Assembly: GCF_000764305.2 (NCBI RefSeq)
Contig: NW_025946533.1
Coordinates: forward strand, 62,001-126,000
DNA from: Hyalella azteca
Taxonomy: Eukaryota; Arthropoda; Malacostraca; Amphipoda; Hyalellidae
DNA length: 64,000 bases
Direction: 5' to 3'
Below, piece after piece: positions 36,250-49,520 of the stretch; positions within the stretch are counted from its first letter, which is position 1; the number at the start of each line of letters is the position of its first letter. Below the pieces are notes generated by a model. The model was not told the origin of the DNA, made no database searches, and saw nothing but the letters and a program-made list of their open reading frames with translations. The translations under genes and the position numbers were made by a program.

Positions 36250-39200
36250 ATGGGTGGAACGCATCGAGAAAACGATGAAAATGATGTAGACAACACAGAA
36301 AATAGAGGCGCTCGAGGACTTGATGAACGAGTTAGTGGTGATGACAACAGTGAATTCAGAACTAGAAGTGATGATAGAGTGAATAATATCTGTAACAGTG
36401 AATCAAAACTAGCTGCAGGTAACATTCAACAAGAAAATACTGTGCACAACAATCTAGAAATGCAAGGTGTTGTGCAAGAATCGATCTGCATGGAAGCCAC
36501 AAACTCCTCCCAAAGATGTAAGGGGGATTCCCAGGCTGCCTCAGACGAAACAAAAGACGGGGCTGGAGGCCAAAAGAAAAGCCCCAGAAGCAGCAGGTAA
36601 AGACAAGAACGAGCCTTCTGTTACGACCGCAACTAAGCTCACACGATAGGGCAAAAAATTCTGCTGCGATATGGAGGTTGTAAATATGTTACATTGAATT
36701 GTCCTGCCTTAAATTTTAAAGGTCAATTCCTAGTGGGATTTTTAATGGTCGTTATCTGGCGTCATCTCCTTTTAATCCTGCGTTGCTGTGTCACATAATG
36801 TACTAGTATTAGCTTTAACTGGTGCGTAAATCGAACCACGTGCATCAATGATGAATTACCTACGTTTCGCCTTCTAAATGTTCTTTAAGGACTGGTTGCT
36901 GAATCCCATTATGTAAAACTTTTCAGTTAAGAAATTTTCCTAATACAATCATTGTCAGATAGCTGAAGTAATAGTTGCATTCTGCGGCAAGTGCACGACT
37001 TCATTTTCAAAGCACTATCACACAGTTAATGGAGATAATGGTTACGCAATAGTGCAAAGAACTCGTTCTCTGCCACACCGATACTTGTAATCCCTCTTAC
37101 ATGCAAGCCTGGTTGGCTGGGTACTGCTCGTGGTGGAGACGAGAGGCCAGAGGCTGGAAGTTTTCTGGTGTTAGCTACTGCTTTAGTTCGGTCTTCAGTA
37201 ACCGTGTGATGAATATTTTCCTCTTCTCTTATCGCGAACACATACTAGTCGATGTTATCTGGTAACATACACATTCAGCTTCCTGAGTGTATTATTTATT
37301 AAATCATTTGAATTCAGTTCCAATTATTTACGCATCATTATAAGTTTGTCGTAGGTTTCATATCTCACGTACATTCCCATGAGCTCATCTATTTTCTTCA
37401 CGATGAACCATGCACGTTAAGTCTTTGCCAGCCTCATCCCTCTGCGCTGCATCCCCAGCTATGCGTCCACTGGACAGATAGTATTACATGTGCAGTTTTG
37501 GACATAGACATGGCCATTGGCCAGGGGCCATATATTTTGGGCAGCTATACGAGTCAGGTACAAAACGACGAGATTCGGGAAGAGCTAGGCCATGATCATC
37601 CATTATCTGTGCCTACTCATGCTATGCCAACAATGGCTGCTCACCCACCCTTTACTTCTGCAGGCTATCATTGGCATCATGCAGTGCGTTTATCATCCAG
37701 AAGATGGAAGACGGCTTCGAGCGACACGGGCGACGGGTGGCGACGTACCCACTCTCGACAATCGCGATTTGTGTCACCGTGACGCTCGCAATGGGCATCG
37801 GTGTCATCAATTTCAGATCGGAGCTCCGCCCGTTCAAACTTTGGTTGCCACAAAACTCAGCATTCATTAAGGTTAGTTAAATTTGCCTATAACTGTTGGA
37901 ATAGATTGATTAAAGCTGCTACTTGAATTACGTAGTTGTTAATAGCGTGTCGAGCACAAAAACTGAAGTTCAATTTGATGTCAAACTCGAAATATCATGT
38001 AGGCTGCTCTCATTTAGTATTTATACGGTTTTCCAGTTCTTTCTATTTCGTATTTTTGCATCATAATATGGAACATATTTGCTTAACATAACATAACATA
38101 GTGATGTCGGCTCTGAAGTGTAGGCATGATATGGCCTGTCGCCGATTCCTTCCAATTTCGTGCCTTGTTCATAGATCTAAACTCGTGTCATTTGACCGGA
38201 TCTTTTCATGACTGAACTTGTACTAGCCGTTTTTCTCACTATTCGCACAATTTTGATTGAACTGCACTAAAATTGAACCTTTCACTGAAATCGTTTCGGT
38301 ACAAAATTCGCGAGATAAGTCAAACCGGCATAGTAAAAAGTGAGAAAGTTGGGACCCGCAAACACTACGTGCGTCCTCGATCACTGCCAGAACTCAACCT
38401 CCTTTAGTATTTATTTGGGCAGCTATACGAGTCAGGAGATATTGTTAAGATATTGTTATCAGAATATTAGTAAAATACTTAAGGCAATGATACTGTAAAT
38501 TCTGAGTAATTCAAGAGTGTTAAATTCATATTATAACTATTTCAGATGTTGGATTGGCAGAATGAACATTTCCCGACATACTTCAGGCGCCACATGTTAT
38601 TGTGGGAGTCGGAAAACGTCTTGACTGCTCACGCCATGCAGGAGATATGGCATCTGCACCAGGCAGTGAACGCTGCTGTAGAACCAAAGTCCGGCAATAC
38701 ATGGGAAGACGTCTGCGCAAGGCTGCCGTCCCTCAGCGTCGAAGATAACAGCAATAAAGACTATGATGACTATGAGCTCGGGACGCTTGACTTTAGACGC
38801 CGACGTAGGGAAGTGATTGAGGATCTTGATGACATCAGTTTCGCTTTGTCGCGCGAAAGTTACTGCAATGTTCTGGATGAACTGCCTTCATTTTGTTACG
38901 AAACCAGTCTTCTGGAAATTTGGGGGCTCAACGAAGATATAATTATGAGTCTGACTGATGAAAAGGTTGTCAACGATTTTAATAATGCGACTATAAGTGA
39001 TGTGTTCGGGGTTAAAACTGATTTTCTTTCATACGTCGGCGACGTGCAGAGAGATGATTCAGGGAAGATCATTTCGGCCAAGGCTACCCTACAAATTTGG
39101 ATTAGCAAGATCGATGAAGATGCGGTCGACAGAGGCGACTACAAAGTGGACCTCTCTAGTGGCCAGCTAGTGGATACTGCCAGCATGGATTGGGAAAGTG

Positions 39201-41152
39201 TGTGGCTTGACACAGTCTTGCAACAGAGCCCAAGTAAAATGACAGTCTATGCCAACGCAGCGAGTAGTTTTGGCAACGTCAGCGATAGTAACATATGGGG
39301 AGACGTAACGTTTCTTACTGTTGGATTTGCTCTGATGTTCATATTCGTCAACGGCACGCTGGGGCGTCGCAACAAAGTGGAACAGAGGCCTCTACTCTCA
39401 TTGTTCGGTCTAATGAGTGTCTCTATGGCTCTGCTGTCATCGTACGGAATCTGTTCCGCCATGGGCATCATGTACTCTCCCGTGAACTCAATATTACCAT
39501 TACTGTTGATAGGTCTAGGCGTCGATGACATGTTTATCATCGTATCAACTTGGGATACCGATACAGAAGAATTAGCAAACGCAGGCAAAGGTCACGAAGA
39601 CGACGATCTGGTGGCAAAGGCAGGCAGGACCATGCGTCACGCTGGGGTCGCTATCACTGCCACGTCACTAACGGACGTCACTGCATTCGCTATTGGAGCG
39701 ACGACTGAACTTCCAGCTTTGCAGTCTTTTTGTGCATACGCCAGTGTGGGCATTATGATTGTGTACATTCTGCAGTCATCTTTCTTTTTAGCATGGTTGA
39801 CGTTCGATGAAAAACGCTTGAGGCAAAAAAGGAACGGGTTATTGTGGTTCCTCACTCATAAAGACTGGAAGCCCTCACACTGCAGCAAAGTTGACATCCT
39901 CAATAGGATGTTCAAATGGTACGGCGAATTCTTAATGAAAGTTCGTTATCTTGTGCTAATCGTCAGCGGGGTGCTTTTCATTGGGTCAATTATTGCCACC
40001 ACTTACCTCAAACAAGAATTTAACCCTAATTGGTTTGTGCCGCGAGACTCTTACTTAGCCGACTATTTCACGACATACAAGACTTATTTCAGTAAAGAAG
40101 GAGCCCACAGTTTCTTTTTCTTTGCAAATGATGGCATGGCGGCTAATTTACCACAGTTGATAGACTTCAATAGCGCACTGCAGCATGCCAATTCAGTTCT
40201 AAACGTTCATGGATGGTTCAACTTGTTCAAAACGTATGTAGAACTGAATGGAGAACTGTCCAACCGCACATGGAACGAAGATTTCTTCTCTGAGGCCATA
40301 TCTCTTTTCCTCTACACACCCACCGGTGGCGCGTACAGAAACGACCTGGTGTTTGACGGAGAGGTAGAATGCAACGTATCTGCGCCACCACTGAAATATT
40401 TCCGCATTCCATTCAAGCACAGACCAGCCGACACTCCGGTGCAGCAGCAGGAAGCAACATCAGAAATCAATTCCCTTCTGACGCGCTTCAGCTTACCAGG
40501 GTTTCAGGGCACGTGGTCTGAAGCTTACAGTATTTGGGAGACGAACACGGTGGTAGGGGAAGAGCTGCTCAGGAACATGTTGCTAACAGGCCTCGTCATC
40601 ATGGCTACCACAGTTGTACTCTTGGTGTCCTTCAAGGCCGCGTGTTTGGTGCTCATGTGTGTCGCTGCGACGGTGGTAGGTGTGGCCGGATCGATGCATT
40701 TATCCGGGTTCACCATTGATACGGTCTCATGCATTTCGCTCGTACTAAGCATAGGTCTGAGTGTGGATTACTCTGTTCATATCACACACACGTTCCTCAC
40801 GGAAAACTCTACTGATGATCGACTAGAGAGAACGAAGTTGAGTCTGGCCCGCGTGGGTCCAGCGGTCCTACAAGGCGGTGTCTCTACCCTCATTCCCTTC
40901 ATAATGCTCGCTTTCTCAAACTCGCACGTTTTTGTAACGTTCTTCGTCGTCTTCACACCCACCACTGTTCTAGGAATGTATTACGCGCTAGTGTTCCTGC
41001 CCGTGTTGTTATCCTTCGTAGGACCTCCCCCATACAATACCCAGACATCTCTTAACGTGACGACCAATGGCTGCGTAAACAACGGCTACGCTCATGACTC
41101 CTCAGATCCTAAAGTGGAGGGAGAGAGAAGCGTTAACTCACTAGACTTATGA
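36250..41152 (+). CDS. Patched-related RND / sterol-sensing-domain membrane protein
   Basis: Twelve-pass RND-type protein of the Patched/PTCHD/Ptr group; members move or sense sterols and lipids at membranes. Three exons join in phase: 36250-36596, 37664-37871, 38546-41152, giving 1053 aa. Residues 1-116 form an Asn/Asp/Glu-rich hydrophilic tail. TM1 is encoded by the second exon, followed by the family motif LRPFKLWLPQNSAFIK into the first extracellular loop. The sterol-sensing domain begins near residue 435. TM4 carries GLGVDDMF (about 507) and the matching C-half helix GLSVDYSVH (about 921), the acidic residues used for proton or ion coupling in RND proteins. A short tail follows GPPP. The start at 36250 is the first ATG in a frame open since the TAA at 36100-36102; an acceptor-like TTTTCCAG at 36131 could extend the coding exon upstream. 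A later in-frame ATG at 37704 is the alternative start. AATAAA is at 41424. Confidence 0.93.
38110..38395. repeat. SINE-body-like repeat in the last Patched-related intron
   Basis: Contains GGCCTGTCGCCGATTC, shared with the SINE tails at 23.3 and 59.0 kb, and a second half resembling 22200-22370. It is truncated and lacks A and B boxes. Confidence 0.55.
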
Positions 41153-43352
41153 CCTAGCATACGGACAAGGAAATAATACTCTATTAGATTAAAGAATAAT
41201 TTAATTACGAACTCTTTCATTTGAACCTGAACTATGTTACGCAGATGTGACGCTTACTCGAACGAATATCAATAATCAACACGTCATGCGCTGTATCATG
41301 AAGCTGGACAAGCTAACTACAATCAGATAAATAACACAGCAACGAAACAAATTTGGTGTGGCGTATCTTCAACATCCGATTAATGGAATCCGATGCTTCT
41401 GTAGACTTTTACAAGAATCAGAGAATAAACGTCGCACAGAAACGAGGTTCATTTGCGCAATATTATTCGAAATAGATACATTTCGCGCATATACTCCAAC
41501 AAAATATTCATAATACTGAGAAATCTTTACTCTAGCACTGAAGAAGTAAATGGTAGTTGAAGAATTAAATCATTGAATTAAGTTCGAGCAACGTTGAACA
41601 ACAATATACAATGAACTTAAATAGATGCAAGTTTGTGCGTAAAATTAATGCCCAAGAATAATATAACTGAGCAGTGTCAGTGGATCTCACTAGTCAGCTC
41701 ACAAATAAATAACAGATATTCTAAAAATGACTCGAAACATCCATCTCTTTTCTTGGAGTCATCAGTAACAACATGTCAACACGCCTTGTTACACACGCCA
41801 AATTTCACGCCTTGTTCAGAATGACCCCGAAAAGCTCGGACCAGCGGAAACGGTCACGAAACTGGCGCAGAAAATTAACAACTATTATCAAAGTGTCAAA
41901 TAATAACGATTTCGAAGCAGACCGTACAGCAGAGCAATGCCCATGGGATATGTCATGCTGAAAATAATTCCTATGATGGAAGTTAGATGCAGGAAATTTA
42001 AAAACTAAATGCTGAAAGCTTATAAATAAATTTTTGTAAATGAAACCTTTATGAGTAGCTCGCTTAGTATTCCTGAAGAAGTCGACTGAACGAAAACGGA
42101 GCTGCAAACTCGTCCGAAACTATTGATTGAGCTTGAACTTTCAGCCGCGGCAATCGACCTCGGAAGACACCAGTAATATTCTCAAACCGAAACCGTAGTA
42201 AATGAGACTGATAAAAAGCTGCAAGTCTAAATCTGCATGCGGAAAAAGAGTAAGTAATCTCTATGTAACTGGAATGCAACCATAAAAGCGATTGGAGACT
42301 ATAAGAGCGCAATGTGTGAGAGAATTAACGTAAATGAGCTTATGAGATTACGTAAATGAGCTGAGAAGACAATAGTGGAAAAAACGTGAGCAGCTTCCCT
42401 AGGCTTAGAAATAATTTCAAGAACTAGCAAAACAGCCCAACTGGAATTCGTCCGGAAAAAGACGTAGATAATTCATTCGCTCAGTTATTATCCAGGAGAT
42501 CTAAGACCCGGAAAGGCATTATGCCAAGTTTCTAACCAACGAATCAGCTCTGTGAGGAAATGCGTGACGGGCATATTCAAGAAATAAATCTTTAATTTAC
42601 GTTAGGAGAAACGATTACCGTATACATTGAACTGATTAACTAATAAATAAACGTCAAATTTTACACCATATCAATAAATTCCATGCCAATATCTTTTATA
42701 AAGAGAAAACAAGCCTTAATTCCATTCTAAATTAATTTAAGATATCTAGATCACACTGACAATTCGTGCAAGTAGTGGTGATTCTCAATCAAAACGTGAG
42801 ACGATTGTATTGTCTGATAATACACAAAACACAGCAAAAGTTTTGCATTACATTACCTATTCAAACTAATGACTCGCTTAGCACATGCTTATAGGCTCAC
42901 AGTGTACACATGAGTAGGTATGGTCCTGCAAAATTAGGTAAAAGCGTTCCACTACGAGACGCTCATGACTGGATGATTGACGTGAAAAAGTTCGTTGGTC
43001 CGGTACCTCGAGAATTTAGAAAGAAGTGCGGCCGGGAGCTAGCAACATTAATAACATTTGATCTTAAGAAATAAAGTTACAACAATTTCTCTTTGACCGA
43101 TTCTCCAAGCTACTAACTCGCGTTATGGAGACATCAGCTCAAAAGCTCTGATGCGCATAAACTTATTAACAGAACACTGCTCGGCCTATCGAGTAAGTTT
43201 GTTTGTGTAGTTCCTATAAGTCCGAATGTGAATGAGAGGAGGGTACGGGAAGCTAAGAACATTTAACATTTGACCTCAAGAATGTTACAAGAAATTCTTC
43301 TCGGGACCGATCATCGAAGCTATAATCTGGATTAAATTTGATAGTGTAGTTC
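41153..43352. other. Convergent intergenic region, Patched-related and SDF2 3' ends
   Basis: AT-rich, with no supported exon. A direct repeat around TAGTTCCTATAAKTCCG (43208 and 43347) and CTYGGGACCGATCMTC-like blocks near 43090-43310 suggest a local tandem duplication reaching the SDF2 stop region. Confidence 0.5.
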
Positions 43353-45927
43353 CTATAATTCCGCGTGTGGATGAGAGGAAGGGACAGGGAGCTCGGAGCG
43401 CTGCACAAAGACGCCCTCCATGCTCTGCCAGTTGGTCTGTGGTCCAGACCGTGTCAAGCCAACCACTTCACTTTGTCCGTTGATGGGACGTCCGTACTGC
43501 TGCCCTGTCACCCCCAAGTACCTGAGACAAGGTTTAAAATGGTTACCGTTTCTTAATTGATATTGGTACTTTTTTAGGGTTATTAATGCTTGTTCATTAG
43601 ATTTTTTCATGATGATCATCATGAACAATATTTTCATTCAACATTTTTCATGATGTTCAAATTCATGCTGGATAAATTGAATTAGTTAGTAAAATTATTC
43701 TATGAAAAAAAATAAAAATTGAAAAAGAACTAACAGCTTTAATTGACCAAAAAATAAGTAGTTGTGAAATTGAAATAAAAAAACTCCAGTCTATTTAACA
43801 GAAGAGGTAAATGAGGCTAGTCCAGCTAGTACTTACGAGAAAAAATGAAAAATTTTTCCGATGTTCATATAATACGGTACTGTATCCAGCTTTGCATTGT
43901 AATTTAACAGAAAGTGAATATGATTCAGCTCAAAATTCAGCTTCCATTATTGACTTTATTGTTAGCGGTAAAGCAAGATATTCCATAATGCGTCATGACT
44001 CAACAGATTAGACATATATATATATATATATAAGGAATAACGAAAAACTATTTAGCATGGTTAAGCTTCAAGCTTTTTACCAACTTCATTCCTAAATGAA
44101 GTTAATAATAAATACATTCCTGATACGTGAGGGAACCATCTGTAAACAACTATAGAAAAAAACTAATAAAAACTGACACGTCAGTGTCGACGTGGCGCAG
44201 CATGATTTGGTCGCCTCTCCGCCATGCTTCACCACTGCAGATGATGGACCAGACATCACCCGTGTCGCCCTCGCCTTCCTCTCCAAACGCTGACACTTCC
44301 TAGCACAAGATACGTATAAGGATATGCTGAAAGCCAAAACACTATAAAAATATACATTAAAACCAACACCCCAAACAAAATCTAAATGTAAGTTATATTT
44401 ATTTTCTAAGCATTAATTCGTGAAGTGGGTGGTCTAAATCATCAATTGTTGTTAAGTCCTCCTATTTTTTTGTTTTGGCTGACACTTGAGAACAAAAAAT
44501 TTTCCCACCACAGAAGAAAAAGTCGATGCAGTAAGAATGATGGACGTGGTAAGGTAGTTTTAAAAAATGTCCCCAACCCATATCTAGGGGTCAAAGATCT
44601 GAGAAATTTATTTGGTAAACACCTGCTGGTCAGAGAGTGGAGAAGAGAAGTGGTGGGAGTGAAGATTCCTGTGTGTACTGACGTGCTCCAGCCGCACCTG
44701 CTCTCCACACTTAATGGCTTCCCTGTTATGAAACAATGATTAAACATAACATAAATAAAATACATGCAAAGTGAATATGAGCAGAATTTTAAAAATCATC
44801 CGTAAGTAACACCAAGACTCAAAATAGCACGGTTTTCAAAGTACAAGCCAGTGAGACCAAACAGTACACACCCTCTGGTGCAGGGTTTGGCAGGAGTTCC
44901 TTTGACAAGCCAATTGCTATTGTGGTCCTCTTGAGTAGGCGACCCTGTCACTGACTGTTGACCTGATCCTGATCCATACTTCACATCATGAGAGTGTAAA
45001 CGCACCTGCAACATGCGAGAAGATGAACATAATGTAAGCCTCAATAATATGGCTTGGAATTTAGTGAAGCAACTTCCTGGTTCAAATAAATCTCAAGATT
45101 CATAGCATTAAAAGTTAGGAAGAAAATTTAAGTACACACCAAAGATAGAAACACATTGTATTTACAACTAAACATCATGTACACAATAATTATTACCATA
45201 CTGTATTCTCTCAAGACTAAATTAAGGTGTAGATGCAACAAATGGAGAATAAATAAATAGGAAAATTAATAAAAAATTAATTGCCTATGCTCAATAAATT
45301 GATAGAAATTACATCATAGGGAAGGGAATGACTGTGCAGTACAGTCATTGTATGAGCTTGGTATGTTTAAATAGGTTTTATGGGAAACTTACCCTGTAAT
45401 GTGGGTTATATAACTTGGTGATGGAACCACATGTAACAAACTGATCTGCAGCCCCTGTGGCAAGCAATACAAATTATAACAGTTAATAACAAATGAAGCT
45501 GTTATTCAATAAAGTAATTCATCTTTAGAATTCCCCAAACTTGAAAAATAGTAGCAAATCATATCTGTACACTTGCAATTCATCATGAACAATTTTTTTT
45601 TCGGATGAGGATCATTTGCAGATGAGGAACCAACACAAGCAGTTCTAAAATAGCTAATGCTAAATATATCATTATGAGAAGGTTCTGGTTATATTATTAT
45701 AGAACACACTTGACACATAATTTATTTACATCCCATTTGAATGCATATATAGTTAGAACAAATTTGTTCCATCAGGCAAAATGCATAATTATTTATTTTA
45801 GAAATTATTTTTAGCTACGTTATACAGTATAATATTTCATTTGCTGCCACAGTAATAGAGATCAATTCTCACACTTACCATATCCAAAAAGGCTAAGAAA
45901 TATAACAAAGAGATCACTGAAGTTCAT
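43353..45927 (-). CDS. SDF2: Stromal cell-derived factor 2, ER luminal MIR-domain protein
   Basis: ER luminal protein of the SDF2/SDF2L1 family, which works with ERdj3 and BiP in folding quality control and O-mannosylation-related surveillance. Six exons on the minus strand: 45879-45927, 45393-45454, 44872-45005, 44623-44722, 44178-44299, 43353-43521. Phases agree and the product is 211 aa, the same length as human SDF2. Residues 1-17 form a short hydrophobic signal peptide. Three MIR repeats follow, with family hallmarks VRLHSHDVKYGSGSGQQSVTG, NLHSHHFSSPLS, EVSAFGEEGEGD and GVTGQQYGRPINGQ. The chain ends in HAEL, a KDEL-type retention signal. The donor of the 44178-44299 exon is GTCAGT, chosen because it alone keeps DTDVYLGVTG in frame. 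It is convergent with the Patched-related gene. Confidence 0.96.
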
Positions 45928-46714
45928 TTTGGTTAGAAAGTAATGAAGTTTATGCTAATTCAAAATTCAAATTATGGTTTTCTGGAAAGAAATTATTGAA
46001 TTATCATGAGCCTCATCCTAACAAACTCTAGGTGTAATTAAAAAATTTATTAACAACGCAGCCTTCTAGAATAAATATCCAACAATAAAAAGGTTTGCCT
46101 GAGTAACAGCCAAAGTTTGAAGTGCAGCCAGAGACAAAACTAAAGTGCTTGTTTCCGGAGAAAAAAAAGAAGTGCCGTTTTTCTGATGGCAAATCCTGTC
46201 CCACACTCAAAGCCTCTATAAACTCTCCAAATGTTTAATTACCATCTTGATCACAGCCACAGTTGCTCCCTAGGGCAAATCTACAAACAGGGCATCATCC
46301 ATTTTCTCATACTCCCTCCCTCTATTAATTAAAAATCCAACCTCATCTCTTAACTTATTCTTTGATGTCACTTATTTGCTTAAATTGCAAGTTTACTAAA
46401 AATGTAAAAGCAATGAATATAGTCCACATAAATTCATATCTTTATGGAGAACATTTCAGAGTCCAGCTCTATCCCCAGTTTGTAGAATCTGGATGAGCAG
46501 GACAGCCTGGACAAGTGCATTAGATTTAGAGTGCTCCAGCACCAAAATAACTGGCATTTCCTTAATAAAGAAGTGCCAAATCCTTAAAAATAGCACTCTT
46601 TGATGCCCCCCTCTGCTCCTCAGGCACTCTAAATGGCCCCCCCCCACACGCTCCTGAAGTGAGTTGTGTTGGAGTGCTCTGATCATCCTAGTGGATTTGA
46701 GTGACAAAGGGCTT
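45928..46714. other. Stretch upstream of SDF2, no gene seen
   Basis: AT-rich; it includes the presumed SDF2 promoter immediately above 45927. A run of C at 46637-46645 and scattered weak open frames are present. Nothing else is supported. Confidence 0.4.
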
Positions 46715-47960
46715 TACAGAATACCACCATATTCTCAGTCTAGCAGCCTTCTGTTCAATGTACAGGCCATAGAAAAGTGGAGACAGGATACATTCTTGTC
46801 AAACATCCCTCAGACCCTCATGCACTTCACCCAGTCAGTACCTACATCTCCAAGCCTATATTTAGCTCAAGTATTTAATACATACTTTTAACTATCTTTG
46901 TATACTTTTCACTCATATCAATTTCTTCTAAAATCTGGCACAATAATTTTCTGTCAACTCTAACCTCTTTATAACCCTCTTCAATATCTCTGAATGCCAA
47001 GTACACTCTCCTTCCATCACTCTTCATTCTTTCAATCAATTCATTCACAACAAATATGTTATTTTCTGCTCTTCTGTCCCATTGACCAGGGAGCGGAAAT
47101 TGGGTTATTGTAAGATCTTTGGCAATGCATCAGCAGCAAAATTAATGCCTTCAGAAGATCTTGCCAACACATTTGGATTGAAATAATTGCATTTTAGAAA
47201 TTACTTTGAAATTATTGCAAATCTGAAAGACTGCAAGCAGCAAGCACACACAGTAAGGTTTCCAGTACGTTGGATGGATCAGGATGCAGTGAAGTTTGTC
47301 CGGAAATCAGTTGCAATGACTGAATGAGCATAAGTGTTGCAGTGCATGGAGAGTAAGGGACATACTATCAAAGTTGTAAGCAGCATTTTCTTATTAAAAA
47401 TTACCTGGCAACTCATCTTGAAAATGGCTGGCAAGACTTTGGGCTAAAAATCCATATCTTGGCATTTGGCAATGCTGCTTGCATGGTGCACCCTCTGCAG
47501 TCTGCACCCTGGACACCTGAAACCATTCTGCTACTCACCAAATACTCTTCCATGCTCCAGACATATTTGCATTTGCTCATCCAAAACTGCACAGAAAATC
47601 TTGCTACACCTACAGGTGTCAGCAGGAGTAATTGGCCTGTGGTTTTTCAGCTCCTTCTGCTTCCAGCTCTTGTGGCTATGTGGCCTCCCATGTGCAAAAA
47701 GGTCACCCAGCTAAGCTGGCTTTCATTCCATTTCCATGCATAAGGTACACATTCATTTGTCCAAACAACATTGAATTAAATAGATCAGCAGTCTGCCAAT
47801 TGCACTCCCAGTCTCCCACTTCCATACTTATACATCTCATATGCAATATGGTATCTCATCCATTCCAGCTGCCGTATTATTCTTCAGTCACTCTACCACC
47901 CATTTCACCTCCACATTTGTAATTTCCCCATCTATACTACTCAGGTCTTTATGTTCTAGT
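46715..47960 (-). pseudogene. Dead non-LTR reverse transcriptase, split by an insertion
   Basis: The minus strand carries a stop-ridden LINE reverse transcriptase in two blocks. The first (47960 down to about 47525) reads NNTAAGMDEIPY, then PITPADTCRCSKIFCAVL and QNGFR. The second (about 47092 down to 46715) reads RRAENNIFVVNELIERM, VYLAFRDIEEGYKEV and a broken G-LR...ILSPL.Y.LYIE. These are the expected successive RT segments of an RTE/CR1/Jockey-type element. The catalytic FADD region is not seen. Several stops make it non-functional. The gap between the blocks is filled by repeat A. Confidence 0.75.
47093..47510 (+). repeat. Interspersed repeat A, copy 2 (inside the dead LINE)
   Basis: Shares CTTCAGAAGATCTTGCC, CCAGTACGTTGGATGGATCA, GTCCGGAAATCAGTTGC and the final CACCCTCTGC block with copies near 20.1 and 50.9 kb. 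It separates QNGFR from RRAENNIF of the host LINE. Confidence 0.75.
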
Positions 47961-47999
47961 GATATATTTTCAACTGCATAAATTCCTCATGCTGTCATG

Positions 48000-48510
48000 C
48001 ACCCCACTAGGCATGGAATATTGCCACTTGGCAAGCCGCAACTGGAATTTTTGAGCTGCGGTTTTATGGGTTTCCAAGAATGGAAAACTTCTACCATTAG
48101 GGCTGCAACTAGAGCTTTCCCGCCATTCCCGGAACCGCAAGATTTCAGCCAGATGAATTACCTATTTAATTGTTAACAAAATTGCACGATTGGGTCGCAA
48201 GATTCCAAATATATTAAAAATTTGTCACGTTGGAGCCGCAAGATTTCAGAAACAAGTAGGAAAATTTCAATCCTGTGGGTTTGCAAGCTGTGATTCTGTT
48301 CAAGTCCTCAAGCCATGAACTCCATTTCTTGGCCCTAAAAAGCATTTACGAGCTGCAAACTTATTATTTACAAAGTCCCATGCACGTGTTACCCACATTT
48401 CTAATTTTACCCTAAAAACAGTCACTAAAATTTGTCTTTACTTAAGCAGCAAACCAACAACTGAACAAGTGATAATGCAGTCTGACCACTCTGACATGAC
48501 TGCAACTATA
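48000..48510 (-). repeat. Repeat A-related fragment, inverted
   Basis: The reverse strand contains GGGTAAAATTAGAAATGTGG and a CAGTCAGACTGC-like block as at 20.4 and 51.2 kb. It is preceded by several units around TTGCGGCTCC / GAGCCGCAAGATTTC. It looks like a diverged inverted copy. Confidence 0.6.
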
Positions 48511-48739
48511 TGATCTTAAAGTTTCAAGGAAACGTTTTGGGTTGACTTGTTCTTGTTGTTATTATGTTACGCATGTTATTTTGGTGGGAGGTGAGAGCAT
48601 TGAAGTACAGGGTGTGTCAGAGAAACTTACTTATTTGAAAAAATTCCTGTGTGGTGAGTTGGGCGGTTAGAGGGGCCAAAGGGGGCGCATTCGAAGGGGA
48701 AAGTTCCAAATTTGTTTTTCAAATAAATTTGCTGTTGTG

Positions 48740-49497
48740 CAAGAATTAACTGAACGCGATTTTGTTGCCCGTAAAATACGTGTGAAATGCAGGTAGACAA
48801 CCTTCCTGAAGATGCGGCCGTTTTTCCAGTGACGAAGCTCACTTCCACATTTTTGGCTGCGTCAACAAGCAAAATATGCATTATTGGGGTGGTGTTAACC
48901 CATGTGAGCTTCACCAGAAGCTACTCAACTGTGAGCCAGTTACTGTCTGGTCTGGTGTGCGACCTCAGTAATGGGAATAATTGGTCCTTATTTTTTTAAG
49001 AAAACGAACGCGCAGTTACCGTTAATGGAGCTCATTACAGGAACATGATCGAAGAATTTTTTCTTCCAAGACTCAAAGAAATGAACGTTAGGAACGAGTG
49101 GTTTCAGCAAGATGGAGCTACAGAACACAGTACACACAACACGAGAGTGATGAGACTCAATGAATTTGTTGCAACAACATTACCCCAACTGCCTCATCTC
49201 TCTCAGAGGCATCTCCAATGGCCGCCACAGTGGCCACGCTCTCCAGATTTGACTCCATGCAATTTCTTTTTATGTTGTTATTTGAAATCTCTGGTTCATG
49301 TTGATCGACCACAGACCATAGCACACCTCAAGAACAACATTTGTGATGCCATTGCCCACATACCAATTGATATGCTGCAAAGAAAGGATGCGAAATTAAA
49401 AAATCAACTTCATCAGACATCAGTGTATGTGCAATGGAGGTTGCCATTTATCCGATGTCATTTTCAAGACTGCATGAAAAAATTATATTTCAAGTAA
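48740..49497 (+). pseudogene. Inactivated Tc1/mariner-type transposase
   Basis: The intact part (49045-49497, 150 codons) includes WFQQDGATEH and WPRSPDLTPCNFF, the second and third acidic positions of the D,D,D catalytic triad. The first, SDEAHFHIFG, lies upstream near 48835 in a different frame with stops between, so at least one frameshift and several nonsense changes have occurred. The residual frame ends near YFK before the 3' TIR. It resembles the Tc3/mariner-like transposases common in arthropods. Confidence 0.85.
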
Positions 49498-49520
49498 AAA
49501 AAATTTAAAACCATCATTGA

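Noticed and set aside
37498..37870. Plus-strand open frames (94 and 92 codons) overlapping the TM1 exon
   Set aside because: They use a different frame from the Patched-family motif LRPFKLWLPQNSAFIK and run across the acceptor at 37663.
39247..40965. Several minus-strand open frames inside the Patched-related exon
   Set aside because: They are antisense shadows of a long, clearly conserved coding exon and have no recognisable domains.
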